DNA of 64,000 nt from Chinchilla lanigera (GCF_000276665.1 NW_004955402.1:6598869-6662868); one strand, 5' to 3'; shown: positions 46,985 to 58,031, numbered from the stretch's first letter. Numbers and translations: made by a program. Notes: generated by a model from the sequence alone, not told the origin.

Positions 46985-47400
46985 TCTTTCCTGAGTGTCT
47001 TCACAAGGTGCAATCAAAAATACGGTGCACGCTGCTGCTAAGTGCCATCCAACAGAATCTCAGGCTTGTAAAAAACATGACAGTGCTTCCTCATCTGCCT
47101 TATTCACCAGATCTGGCACCATCTGACTTCTGGCTCTTCCCCAGAGTCAAAATGATCACGAAAGGGTAACATTTGAACCTGTTTGGATGATCTGGGCATC
47201 ATGACAGCACAACTAAAGACACTTAGGAAAGAGCACTCCAGAGCTGCTGCAGAAAGTGGCAGGAATCATGGGACAACCGTGTTGGAAACCAGGGGGAAGT
47301 ATTTTGAGGGGGACTGATGACAAGTGTCTTTTACCACAATAAATTTTTCACCATACAGTATTTTGTGACCACTTCTCATTGTACTCCCCTAGAAAATATG
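46985..47400 (+). pseudogene. Mariner (Tc1/mariner) transposase relic
   Basis: The frame from 47084 reads VLPHLPYSPDLAPSDFWLFP then R-V-K-M-I-T-K-G-stop (47167-47169). The YSPDLAPSD(F/Y) block is the hallmark of mariner DDD transposases, and the Asp of A-P-S-D is the third catalytic residue, retained. The upstream H-D-N block with the second Asp is unrecognisable. Downstream, further stops and frameshifts separate the GGGGGAAGTATTTTGAGGGG (YFEGD-like) end. A 3' inverted-repeat-like end (TTCACCATACAGTATTTTGTG) faces AATCAAAAATACGGTGCACG at about 47018. Clearly non-functional. Confidence 0.85.
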
Positions 47401-47786
47401 AAAGCGAACACATAAACCACTTATACTGTGGTAGTGACCTGCAAACTACACGCACATCCTGTAGCAAAGAGTAAAACTAACTGGGTCAGGGAGTTTAAGC
47501 ACAACTAATGACAAGTAAGTGGCTTACTCTGACCCAGGAGAACTCTCTAAGTAGCCAAGCTAAAAGATATTAAGAAAAAGAGGGAAATCAACAGCATGCT
47601 GTGGGGGAAATCAACTTTAAGTCACTAAATATGTAAATAAATTGCAGAGAAAACAGCACTGCTCTCAGCCAATTGGAGTAGAGAAGGGGGCATGAGGAAG
47701 TAGAGTTATTATAATATATTATGCAAAACATCTAATTTTCAATAAAAATTACAAGATATGCAGGGAAACATGAAACATGAGCTTTT

Positions 47787-48132
47787 ATGAGCTTGCTAGG
47801 GATGCCGTTACAGAGTACCACAGAGGGTGCGCCTTAAGAAATGCAAATTTATTTTCTCAAAATTCTGGATGCTGGAAGTCCAAGATCAAGATGTCAGTAG
47901 AGTTTATTTCTCCTGAGGCCCCTCTCAACTTAGAGATGGTCCTCTCCCACTGGTATGTGATATGACCTCTCCTCTGTGTGTGTCTGTGCCGGATTTTTTC
48001 CCGGAAGGAGAGCAGTCATACTGGATTAGGGCCCAAGATAATGATTTCATTCTACCTTCCCAGTCACATTCTGAGGTCAGGGGATTAAGACTTCAGCATG
48101 TGAATTGGGGGTGACATAGTTCAGGTTGTAAC
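47787..48132 (-). mobile_element. MLT1-type MaLR LTR, antisense
   Basis: TGCTAGGGATGCCGTTACAG, AGTACCACAGAGGGTGCGCC, AAATTTATTTTCTCAAAATT, CTGGAAGTCCAAGATCAAG, GGATTAGGGCCCAAGATAAT and CAGGTTGTAAC follow the antisense MLT1 order closely. Confidence 0.85.
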
Positions 48133-49290
48133 TGACCTATAAACAGAAATAGATGCTGCTTATGAAGTCACCTAAAATGATTGCCTTAGCAGACAAAGAC
48201 CATGTAGCAGTTATTATAAACATATCTGGTAAACTAAGAGAGATCATGTCTAAACAAGTACAATGTAAGATGACAGTGTCGCATCAAATAAAGAATACCA
48301 GTAAAGGAGAAATTGTTTTAAAAGTATCAAATGTAAATTCTAAACTTGAAAAGTACAACATAAATGAGATTTGAGCTAGCAAAGGAAACAGTGAACTATA
48401 TACAGGGAGAGATCAATCGAGATTATATCATCAAAAAGAAAGGATGAGGAAAACAAGCAGCACCTCTGAGTAATGTGGGACACCCGTCAGCACACTGACC
48501 TAGGCATAAGAAGAGAAAGAGAGGAGAAAGAAAGGAACAGGAAAAAATATTTAAGGAAACGGTGTGTGAATATTTCCTAAATTTAATGGAAATCATCTTA
48601 CTTAACCCCCACGTAGAGAAACACAAAGAAATCCACAGCTGGGCACTTTATAGTCAAAATGTGAAAAGACAAAAAGAAAGTGGCAAAAGTAAAATGATGC
48701 TCACTTACAAGGACACTAAAAAAAGTAAGAGTTGACCCCCTCATTCCCCAGAGGGGAACCGTGAGATTGCCCCTGACATACTCAGTCATGAACTGAAGTG
48801 CTAAAAGTAAAAACCATCAACTGGGAACCAATAAAAATCACCCTTGAAAAGCAAAAGCAAAGTAAAAACATTCCTGATTTCTAAAAGCTGTCTGTTAACC
48901 TGATACATAGTACAAGAAATACAAAGGGAAGAAAGTTTTCCCTTACTGAAAACAAATCGCACAAGAAAATAATTCAGATCCACAGGAAAAAAGCTAGAGT
49001 ACTGAACAATGTAATTAGGTAGGTAACAAAACGGTGCAATTGAGCATTCCTTTCTTCTCAAACCTGAGTTAAAAAGGAAACTGCATAAAAATATGTGCAT
49101 CATACTACTGAGTTCATAGCACAGAACTTTAATAGATTTGACAATAACAGCATAGAGAGCATGGATCGAAGCAAGGTTTTATTGGGGTAAGAGAAAGACG
49201 TGCAGTGGTAGCTTAAATGCACAGAAATAGGAGAATAACAAATGGTGTAAGAAGGTTAATGTCACAGACTTCGAAAATACTTATTCGCCT
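48133..49290 (+). mobile_element. Ancient L1M/HAL1-like block, sense
   Basis: 48620-48720 (CACAGCTGGGCACTTTATAG, AAAATGATGCTCACTTACAAGG) and 48850-49140 (GTACAAGAAATACAAAGGG; GACAATAACAGCATAGAG) follow the L1M block whose antisense counterpart is at 11830-13070. The 48133-48480 part is less certain. Confidence 0.55.
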
Positions 49291-49315
49291 TTCTTCTGTT
49301 TAAAAAGCATAAGGT

Positions 49316-49395
49316 TGCTGGGGATATAGCTCAACGGCATAGCACCTGTCTGGCAAGTGTGAGGTCCTGAGTTCGATTCCCAGTACCATTAAAAA
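49316..49395 (+). mobile_element. ID SINE, sense
   Basis: GTTGCTGGGGATATAGCTCA ... GAGTTCGATTCCCAGTACCA, then a short A-rich tail. The pol III boxes are recognisable. No clean TSD: TTAAAAAG occurs at 49300 and 49389 but leaves unexplained bases. Confidence 0.85.
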
Positions 49396-49984
49396 GAAAA
49401 AAGTAATAATTCTAGAATAAATGAAACATAAGATTATATAATGTAATAAGTTTTCAACTATGTATGGTGATTGTTTAATTGGTTGGTTTACAACATGGAT
49501 AGCCCCCAATGGAAATGCCAGTTCCCATGGCCAGCTTCTGGAAAGAAGGAATAGGAGGAGGTCAGGGGCTTCTTTCTGCCACTGTTTGCTGGGCTTCCTT
49601 CCCCTTAAAGCACCCTGTAGATGCCTGAGTGGTTCCTGAGTGTGATGACTGGGTCTCCACGCTTCTGTGGAGATGTGCTGTCTGGAACCTCGTAACATCC
49701 GTGCATGCTTATCCTGCTGCCAGAGATTTACCTACCATATTTTGGGTAGTGTTTCCTGCACCCCATGAAAAGGTTTTCAGTTCCTGGAGAGTAACAAATA
49801 TGACTTTTAGTCAGGCCTAAAGCACATAAAGAAAACTCTAGAAAGAAAACCAAACGCAGGAGACAAAATGGACGTAAAAGAACAGTAAAAAGAGATGGAA
49901 TCCAATAGTCAAATTCTTCTGAAATATGAGAAAGGTCAGATGTTACTATCATTACATTAGATACGTTGCTGTTGTAGATGAAGA
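49396..49984. other. Unique sequence, no gene recognised
   Basis: The open frame 49300-49698 (minus) reads partly through the ID element and has no domain I recognise. Confidence 0.5.
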
Positions 49985-50160
49985 GAGAGAAGTCCTTTTA
50001 ACAGCTGTACTGAGGAATAATTCCTCTGTCATACCATTCACCCATTTGAAGTGCGTAACTCAGTGGTTTTTAGTCTATGCCTTCACAGTTCTGTGCAGAT
50101 ATCACCAGAAAGAAACCTCAGAATCCCTTTCCGCATTGTGGCGGGACAAAAGGCATCCAC
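49985..50160 (-). mobile_element. L1 3' UTR fragment, antisense
   Basis: ACAGCTGTACTGAGGAATAA, CATACCATTCACCCATTTGAAG and CAGATATCACCAGAAAGAAACC match the antisense L1 3' UTR wording also seen at 10880-10990. Confidence 0.65.
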
Positions 50161-51026
50161 CTTATTAGCCATTTGGGATCACAGGGAAATTGAGGCCGGA
50201 AGGGGAAAATGCGAGCACGCTGTGGAGGAGAACGTCTTACCCTTTGTAGGCTGTGCTGGACTCGGAGTTCACTATATTAGGAGAAGGCAGACATCTTCAA
50301 ACCCGTTTTCCCTAGTAATTTCAGCTTGTGGGAAATCCTCCGTGTGATTCCATTTAAGCCTAATGGAAGTGTCAGGACTCATAAAAAGACCGCATTGTAA
50401 ATTCCATTCCTCAGCACAGCGCTCTCCCTGGCCTTGCAGAGGGGCTCAGGCGGGGAAGAATCCGAGCAGTGTGTGTTTTGCTTCAGCAACGAGGCGGTTG
50501 TAATCAAGTGGCGCTGCGCTCCAGCCAGGCAATTCTCAAACAAATGCGTGCATTTGGGTGGCTTTTAATAAGGCCTATGTGGTTTGCTTTCATTTTCTTT
50601 CCTTTTAAGTTTCAGAGACCAGAGTGGTACAGACAATCTAGTGCATTTTAGTTGAAGATGACCAGGATGTGACTAGAATCGCCACTGCCAGCAAATGGCT
50701 ATCGCAAAATGCAGAGATCTTTCCTTTGCTGAGAGTTTTAAACACCAAATTGACCCAGAAACTGAGTAAAATGTGGCCAGAAGACAGGACCTGCTCTGTA
50801 TTCTGCTTCAGTTTGGGGGCATCTGGAGTCCTGGGATCAGATTCATCAAGTTCCACATCAAATATATTGTTCTGATATTGGAAGCCCTAGTTAATATCTC
50901 TCTTCAAAAGCACCACTGATCGGTGTATGATTTTTCTAAAGAAACAGGAGAAAGCAGTTCAAGGTTTTGGTTTTTGTCTGTGAAGGTAAGCAGTGCGTGG
51001 CTGAGTCTGTGAAGTGCTGATGCTCA
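50161..51026. promoter_or_regulatory. Unique block, candidate conserved non-coding element (core 50380-50720)
   Basis: No repeats. It keeps CpGs in an AT-mixed setting (GAATCCGAGCAG, GCAACGAGGCGG, GTGGCGCTGCGCTCC, AAATGCGTGC) and has the homeobox-type run GCTTTTAATAAGGCC at about 50561. No open frame with family features. Confidence 0.3.
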
Positions 51027-51040
51027 GTTCCCTCTGCTGG
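51027..51040 (-). promoter_or_regulatory. CTCF-like motif, minus strand
   Basis: The minus strand reads CCAGCAGAGGGAAC, matching CCASYAGRKGGCRS at 13 of 14 positions. It faces the plus-strand motif at 22249-22265, giving a convergent pair about 29 kb apart. Confidence 0.45.
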
Positions 51041-51344
51041 CAGGAGAGAAGTACTGCTGGTTTTTTGTGAAAGTTTTTCCAAATCTGGGAGCACATTTTC
51101 TGCCCTGCACAGTTAAGAACTAAATGAAATGCAACAGTTCATCTTAAGGCTCCCAAAGACAAATGAAAACTTCCTGTACCCCGCTTGGGAGGGAGGATTA
51201 GACAGCCTTGGTTCCAGGGAACAAGACCCTCTTGTAAGAAATATAAACAAATGTGAGTTCTGAGAGGGAAGTTTTGTGAGGAGGAAATTCTCAGGAAGGG
51301 TCTAGGACCCACACTTGTATCCTTTACCTTTTTCTTTTTTTTTT

Positions 51345-51483
51345 TGAGACAGGGTCTTCCAGTGCAGTTCAGGCTGACCTTGAGCTCACTCTGTAGCCCA
51401 GGCTGGTCTTGAACTTGTAACAATCCTCCTGCCTCAGCCTCCAGAGTGCTGGTATTATAGGCATGCACCACCATGCCCAGCTT
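51345..51483 (-). mobile_element. B1 SINE with internal duplication, antisense
   Basis: GAGACAGGGTCTTCCAGTGC ... GGCATGCACCACCATGCCCAG, with two CAGGCTG segments (about 51371 and 51401) marking the B1 internal duplication. A T-rich tail complement precedes it. Confidence 0.9.
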
Positions 51484-51499
51484 CCCTTACTTTATAATA

Positions 51500-51912
51500 C
51501 TGTATTGTAGGGATTATGGCTCCCATCTTAAATGGCCCACACAGACCATGTGTTGAAGGCTTGGTTGCAGCATCTGGTGGTATTGGGTGGTGGTGGAACT
51601 TCTGAGAGGGGGTGCCTTAAAGGGGATCTTGGAATGAGACTCCCAACTGTCCTCTCCTCTCCTCTCCTCCCCTCTCCTCTCTTCTCCTCTCCCTCTCTTT
51701 CTCTGTCTCCATTCTGGCTACCAGAGTGAACAGCTCTGCTGCACCACCCACATCCACCATAATGTTCTGCCTCACACAGGTCAAAAGCCACAGAGCCAGT
51801 TGACCATGGACTGAAACCTCTAAAACTGTGAGCCAAAATAAGCTTTTCCTCCTTATAAATTGATTATCTCTAGTGTTTTGTCACAGTGATGAGAGCTGAC
51901 AGACATAACCAG
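51500..51912 (+). mobile_element. MaLR-type LTR, sense
   Basis: GTGTTGAAGGCTTGGTTGC, GGTATTGGGTGGTGGTGGAAC, CTGTGAGCCAAAATAAGC and TGTTTTGTCACAGTGATGAG follow the sense MaLR consensus. A (CCTCT)n pyrimidine repeat (51651-51710) has expanded inside it. Confidence 0.8.
51651..51710 (+). repeat. (CCTCT)n pyrimidine tract
   Basis: Repeated CCTCT and CTCTC units, all pyrimidine apart from one or two bases. Confidence 0.9.
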
Positions 51913-51999
51913 ATCATGGCTCTAAATATGCTATTATCCATGCTTTGATCTCTGGGCTGATAAGATGGTAATATGTCTCTTTATGTATTACCTGCTGTG

Positions 52000-52319
52000 G
52001 TTTAGATCTAGAATGTCTCTCCAAATTCTCATTTGTGTGGAAGGGGATTCAATCACGGGGTGTGTATTCATCCCTAGATTCACCAACTGATGAGTTCAAC
52101 AGCTGAGTGTGCTGTTAAAAGGTGGGGCCTGGCCAGAAGAGGCAGTCACTGGAATGATGTGCAAGCACGTATCTCTGCAGAGTTCCTCCCTTCACTCTGC
52201 TTCCTGGCCACGATGATGTAAGCAACCTTCCTCCCTTAGGCCCTTCCTCCACCTGCTTTCTGCCTTGGAGCCAGCTGACTATGGGCTGAAAATCTGAGCC
52301 AAAATAACCCCTCCTCCTT
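52000..52319 (+). mobile_element. MaLR-type LTR, sense, cut by the assembly gap
   Basis: TGCTGTGGTTTAGATCTAGAATG is the LTR start. GGTGGGGCCTGGCCAGAAG and GAGCCAAAATAACCCCTCC are its middle and 3' part. The end is lost in the run of N. Confidence 0.8.
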
Positions 52320-52814
52320 NNNNNNNNNNNNNNNNNNNNNNNNNNNNNNNNNNNNNNNNNNNNNNNNNNNNNNNNNNNNNNNNNNNNNNNNNNNNNNNNN
52401 NNNNNNNNNNNNNNNNNNNNNNNNNNNNNNNNNNNNNNNNNNNNNNNNNNNNNNNNNNNNNNNNNNNNNNNNNNNNNNNNNNNNNNNNNNNNNNNNNNNN
52501 NNNNNNNNNNNNNNNNNNNNNNNNNNNNNNNNNNNNNNNNNNNNNNNNNNNNNNNNNNNNNNNNNNNNNNNNNNNNNNNNNNNNNNNNNNNNNNNNNNNN
52601 NNNNNNNNNNNNNNNNNNNNNNNNNNNNNNNNNNNNNNNNNNNNNNNNNNNNNNNNNNNNNNNNNNNNNNNNNNNNNNNNNNNNNNNNNNNNNNNNNNNN
52701 NNNNNNNNNNNNNNNNNNNNNNNNNNNNNNNNNNNNNNNNNNNNNNNNNNNNNNNNNNNNNNNNNNNNNNNNNNNNNNNNNNNNNNNNNNNNNNNNNNNN
52801 NNNNNNNNNNNNNN
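52320..52814. other. Assembly gap (N)
   Basis: 495 undetermined bases. The left flank is the end of an LTR; the missing bases may hold further repeat sequence. Confidence 1.
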
Positions 52815-53590
52815 CTTACTTGTCCCCTGAGCAGGGGATATTGGGGTTAAAGAAACAATGAACCTTTTTAGAAGTAGGCTGTGCTTAAATTATTTAAATA
52901 TGAATGCCTTTCTGGCAGCTACCTATTTCTTTGGATTAATCCAAAAGTTTAAAGACTAAACTAAAATTACTAAGTTGAAGTAAATCTATTTCATTTACAA
53001 ACCCACTGATAAATGTGCGTATGACTCTTAAGCAACATTGCTAAAATATAAGAAATATTTTTAACACTTGAGAGTTAGACCAAATTTACTGCTTAATTGA
53101 AAGTGTTTCTTTTGCTTCTGAGATGAAAGACTTTTATTTTTCATTATGTTCTGTTGAGTCTCATTGGTTCTTCTTTGCCCTAAGAAATGAGATCTAAGCT
53201 TCACACATGTGTGTGACCTTGAGGACTTTACAGGCAACTTTCAGAGTTTACCTTGTGTCCATTCCTGTCAAAACTAGGGAAAGGCCTGCAAAACACAGTC
53301 CTGAGCCAAGGCTGGTTATGTGAGTGCCATTTCTGGTAGTAGTATTAGGATGATGTTCTCTGATCCACCATTCTGCTGCTCAGGACCAGTGGTGCTTTCT
53401 GAGCATCTGTTACCTGGCAGCCTGTCTTGTTTTTAGAACACTTACTATGCTTCTGGGTAAAGCACACCCATAATGGGCCTCATCCCTTGTATGCCCCTGC
53501 CCCAACCCCAACTCTGGGGTCCTCTAACACAGGGACTCTGTTTTACAGTCACAGTGACTAGCCCAAGGAAGTGTGCATGTGTGTACATTT
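52815..53590. other. Unique sequence, no gene recognised
   Basis: Mixed composition; nothing supported. Confidence 0.5.
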
Positions 53591-53719
53591 CAACACCTAC
53601 TCATTGTCCTTTTTTTTTCTTTTTTTTTTTTTGTACGGGGAATCAAACTCATGACCTCTGGCTTGCCAAGCAAGCGCTTATGCCACTGAGCTACATCCCT
53701 GGCCAACACCTACTCACTG
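53591..53719 (-). mobile_element. ID SINE, antisense, with TSDs
   Basis: The T-rich start, then GGGAATCAAACTCATGACCT and CCACTGAGCTACATCCCTGG, is a reverse-complemented ID. TSDs CAACACCTACTCATTG (53591-53606) and CAACACCTACTCACTG (53704-53719) differ at one base. The open frame at 53473-53724 crosses it and is spurious. Confidence 0.93.
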
Positions 53720-53774
53720 AATGAGTAAATGTGCCCCAAGTACTAGGCATTTCTAAAGTTTGTTAGATGATTTC

Positions 53775-53960
53775 CTCTTTAAGTTATATTTTATTTTTAA
53801 TTGATGCATAATGGTTGTACATATGTATGGGATACAGTGTGATGTTTCATACACATAGGCATTGTGTAATGCTCAAATCTGAGTAATTAGCAAAACTACC
53901 AGTCACCTGAATAATTTGTAATGAGAGCACTCAGAAGCTACTACCTATTCACAAATACAC
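53775..53960 (-). mobile_element. L1 3' UTR fragment, antisense
   Basis: TAATTGATGCATAATGGTTG, ATGGGATACAGTGTGATG and GCTCAAATCTGAGTAATTAGC match the antisense 3' UTR of L1MA-type elements. Confidence 0.7.
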
Positions 53961-54269
53961 ATCATGTTAGAGTTGGCTGACAGTTAATGTGAAGGAAGGG
54001 CAGAGGATCAGACAAACCTAGTAGAAGTAGGGTGACATTTGAATAACTCTGAGAACTATGAAGACTTGTGCTTTATGTTATTTCACTTGAGGTAGAAAGG
54101 GAAGAACAGCGGCTGAGGCACCAAGACCAACACCTGATCATTACATTATTTTCTGGTATATATTTAAGAATGACACAGAGAGTGAGGGGCAGAGAGAGAA
54201 CATTATATCACCCGTAATCTACAATCTACAGATAGAATATATCAGACTTTCACCACAAAATCAATATAT

Positions 54270-55640
54270 TTGAATGCATTTCAAAAACAGAAAAGTGTAA
54301 CAAAGAAATCAAGTCAAAATGGAAAATAAAATTAGAGTAGGAACAATAAATTAAAACCCAGTTTCTTAAAGTGACTCGTGAAATTGACAAATTGTTGGCA
54401 AAGCTGATCAAGGGGGAAGAAAAGAAATGATACAAACAAAATGATTTTAGAAATATAAAGAAAGATATAACTGAAGATAAAGGGGGACTCAAGAAATTCT
54501 AAGAGAATATTTTCTATACATTTGAAAATTCTAGATATAATTATTGATGTTCAAAAATAGATATATTACCAAAATTGGCTAAAGGAATAGAACATTTTTA
54601 GAGAACAATAATTATTCAAGAAATTATGTAGTCAAAAATCTATCCCTAAAATAGCATGAGATTCAGAAACTTTTCTAAATGATTCCCACTAATCTTTTAA
54701 AAAATACATTTTAAATTATAAAACTGCATCCAAATAAATATAAAAAGGTTAGCAAACTTCAACACTAGAATAGACAAGAGAATGCACACAAAGAAATAAA
54801 ACTAATCCAATCTACCTCATCAGCATTGGTATGAAACTCCTAAACAAACTCATAGTAGTTAAAATGTAGCAATGCTCTATTAGAATTAAATGTGTGGACT
54901 AAGAGTCACATATGTATTAATTATATAAACTTGTCTTTTGGAGACTATCCATTAATGTTATCTATGTTGACAAAAAAGAAGAGAAAACTTTATGATTGGA
55001 TTCTAAAAGTAATGTAATAAAATATAAATCTCATTGATAATTTTCAAAGAACTAGCAAATATTGGAGGAAACATTTTCTCACTTGCTGTTACAGCTAGCT
55101 TCATAATCAATGGCAAGATATCAACTAAATACCAATAAAAGATAGGAACAAGTGTGAATACCTAATACCTTGTTATTTTCAACACTAAAATTCTGAGCCA
55201 ACACCATTAAATCCAAAACATGTAGTGAGGTGAGAGGAGTGAACTTTTATTATTTAAGATGATGATACTGTCTGGATAGAATCAAAGATAAGCAGCTAGT
55301 TATTAGAACTAATAAAAAATTTTAATCTAAAAACAGAATGGCCGAAAACAACTTGGCCAGAATAAAAATCAATAAGAAAACATAAATGATTTTCCTATAT
55401 AACACCCCTCTCCCATTATAATTACAAAACCCTCTCCTTCATAGCAGTCCATATTGTAAAATTCCTAGAAATAGACAAAGAAACACATAAAACTTACCAA
55501 AGACAACTAAAACTTTTATGAAATGCACATACGGCCTAAGTAAACAATTTAAAAAATATATATGCCAAGCTCCTGAATAGGAAAATATCATTTCTGCTGC
55601 TTTTATAAATTCAATACAATCCCAAAAAGGGCCAGAAAGT
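54270..55640 (+). mobile_element. Degenerate L1 ORF2, sense
   Basis: It runs in ORF2 order. ACAAATTGTTGGCAAAGCTG (about 54389) and TCTAAGAGAATATTTTCTAT (about 54498) come first. Then AAACAAACTCATAGTAGTTA (54842) and GCAAATATTGGAGGAAACA (55053). Last is AATAAAAGATAGGAACAAG (55134). This corresponds to the reverse transcriptase region but every frame is broken by stops. Confidence 0.7.
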
Positions 55641-55839
55641 GTTTTCATCAACTCTTAAATGTTTACCTACAATTTATCTAAAAGATGAAATGTACAAAAA
55701 GAGCCAAAAAATTTAGAGGAAAAAAGAAGAAAAACAAAGAAGACAGAGACACTGCTGAGGGTTTTAAACTCTTCTCTTGCACTGTTTGCTACCCTACTCC
55801 CACCAGCTACCTCTGCTAATTGTGAAAAAAAGTCAGTGA

Positions 55840-56201
55840 CATCGTAATGTGGTTAGGATGGCATTAGCTTTGTGACTGCGAGGACATAACACAGCGCAGA
55901 CAATTTGAAAGAGAGGTTTGATCTGGCTCATGGTTTTAGCAGATTCAGTCCATGGCCAGTGGCTCCAGTGCAGAAACATCATGGGGGAAAGGCTGGGGGG
56001 AGCAGAGCTGCTCAGTGCATGGTGGGAAGCAGAGAAGGGGAACAGTGCCAGACAGGAAGCACTCAGGGACCAAAAGCAGTCAAGCACCCAAGGTCATGCC
56101 CCTATGACCCACCAGGACACACCTAGAGTTGTGCTCCACCAGGGAACTGGTGGTTCCCAAGCCAATCAAGTTGACACAGTCAAGCTTAACTATCACAGGA
56201 A
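55840..56201 (-). mobile_element. MaLR-type LTR, antisense
   Basis: GATCTGGCTCATGGTTTTAG, CAGATTCAGTCCATGGCCAG, AACATCATGGGGGAAAGGC and CCAATCAAGTTGACACAGTC then AACTATCACA follow the antisense LTR order. The open frames at 55905-56205 lie inside it and are not genes. Confidence 0.75.
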
Positions 56202-56538
56202 CTAAAATACAGCTTCTCACACTGGTGACAAACAAGACTAGAGAAGGTAGCATGGGCTCCCTCTTTCTTCCCTGGGTTTCACTTACCCAGAGTCGGGGGA
56301 GGCTGGCTAGAGGTGGGTGCTGTAGCTGGGTCCTGGGGAGCAGGATTCACCATCAGGCACTCACTGCATGGAGGAAGCAGGGAGGGCTTCCGTAGGTCCC
56401 AGAGGCAGAACTTCGTTCTTTCCATCAAAGAAATCACTTGCTCCCAAGGAAAAGAGTCAGCTGCTGTGGGAGAATGGGGTGGGGAGTCCTGACTAAGAAG
56501 CATGGCCCTGAGCAATTGGGTTTCCTTAACATGAAATA
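56202..56538. other. Unique sequence
   Basis: Overlapping open frames on both strands without family features. Confidence 0.5.
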
Positions 56539-57011
56539 AGGTTGATCACTCCTTCTCCAAAATGCTTGTGCCTAAGTTTGTTTTTTGTTTTTCTGTGATA
56601 GGGTCTCGCTTTGTCATGCAGGCTGCCCTCAAACTCCCAGAGATCCATCTGCCTCAGCCTTCCAAGTGCTGGGATTACAGACATGTGCCACCACACCTGA
56701 CTGGGCCTAGGAATTTTTTTTTTTTTAGTTGTTTATTTTTGTATTTTAGAACATTTATAGATTCACAATGAAATATTTTGGGGATGGGGCCCAAGTCTAA
56801 GCATGACATTCATTTATGTCTCATATGTATCTGATAAATTTAGCCTGAATAACTGTATTTTTAATTTAAATGTTACTGTGACTGCATTTTGACTGTGACC
56901 TATCACTTGATGGCAGATATGGATTTTGCATATGTGGCATCAAAGCTGAAAAAGCTTCAGGTTTTTAAGAATTTAAGATGTTGGGTTTTCAGATGGGGGA
57001 TGCTCAACCTG
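56539..57011. mobile_element. Tigger-type DNA transposon split by a B1
   Basis: The left end AGGTTGATCACTCCTTCTCC then AAAATGCTTG (56539-56568) and the right end GGGGGATGCTCAACCTG (56995-57011) match the two ends of the family at 60096-60415. The interior GGGCCCAAGTCTAAGCATG and TTGCATATGTGGCATCAAAG is shared too. TA dinucleotides flank it (56537-56538, 57012-57013), the usual Tc1/mariner-superfamily target. An antisense B1 interrupts it at about 56580-56705. Confidence 0.8.
56580..56706 (-). mobile_element. B1-type SINE, antisense, nested in the Tigger-type element
   Basis: GATAGGGTCTCGCTTTGTC ... GCTGGGATTACAGACATG then TGCCACCACACCTGACTGGG. It is shorter than the copies at 29206 and 51345 and appears to lack the second CAGGCTG block. 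Imperfect TSD-like GCCTAAGTTT / GCCTAGGAAT flank it. Confidence 0.8.
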
Positions 57012-57076
57012 TATAAAATTAAATTTAAACAACTTCATGTTAGTATAGGAATAAACACAGTACTTACAAGAGAAGA

Positions 57077-57290
57077 AATAAGTACTAAGCTGAAGGTTGT
57101 GGTGTATCCCTGCAATCCCAGTATTCTGGGAGGCTGAGGCAAGAGGTCCACAAGTTTGAGCCTAGTCTGGGCAACTCAGTGACTTAGAGAGATCCGGTCT
57201 CAAGAAAAGGGGGATAGGGTGGGGATGCAGCTTAGTGTGGAAGCTCTGGGATTAATCCCCATCACCACAAAGAAAAAAATTAGCACTAAG
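57077..57290 (+). mobile_element. B1-dID composite SINE with TSDs
   Basis: The B1 half is GGTTGTGGTGTATCCCTGCA, CTGGGAGGCTGAGGCAAGAG and GTCTGGGCAACTCAGTGAC. The ID-like half is GGTGGGGATGCAGCTTAGTG and GGGATTAATCCCCATCACC. TSDs AATAAGTACTAAG (57077-57089) and AATTAGCACTAAG (57278-57290). Confidence 0.9.
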
Positions 57291-58031
57291 ACACATTCAA
57301 GTATATAAATATTTATTACATAATAAAAATACTGGTGTCACTATGATAATTTCAGCTGCAAGTAACAGAAAATCTAATTTATACTTGCTTAATAATTAAA
57401 GGAAAGTTGTTTACTCATGTAACTGAAAAATCTGAGAAGAAATGAAGAAAATGGTTTTAGGAAGGACTTAATCAGGGGACTTTAAAATAGCATCAGTGAA
57501 CTGGCAGCTTCTTCTGTTCTGTTTTAGGTGATGTTGGCTTTAGTCTCTATCCGAGTCTCATTATCGGTGCTAGAGGACCTTCTCTCTTACATCCAGCACA
57601 AAAACCATCATCTGTGTCTCAGCATTCCAAGCAAACTCCCAAATTTCACTTAATTAGCTTAGGTCAGGTACCTAAAATCAATATGGCTATTATGATAAAG
57701 TTTTCAAACCCATCCCAACCCTGAGCATAGATTCCTTTTACACAAACCAGAGGCCAAACCAAGGCCAGACAGGATTCTTAAGTGGAAATTCATAGTTCTG
57801 TTTCCAAAATGGGAGGCAATAGATACTTGCACAAAAGATAGGTTTCCACCATACAGATTATTCTAAATAGTTGGGCAATAAATAAATGCATACCTACATA
57901 TATCTATCTTTATTATCTATCTGTGGAAAGAAGTTGGTTCTTAACATTAGACTACTTTCACACTCCCAAGGGCACTGACATATTACATTGTTAAAGCAGT
58001 CCTTTGTGTATTAAAAGAGGTCAAATGTATA
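57291..58031. other. Unique sequence, no gene recognised
   Basis: AT-rich; nothing supported. Confidence 0.5.

Noticed and set aside
55905..56205. Two overlapping open frames
   Set aside because: They fall wholly within an antisense LTR.
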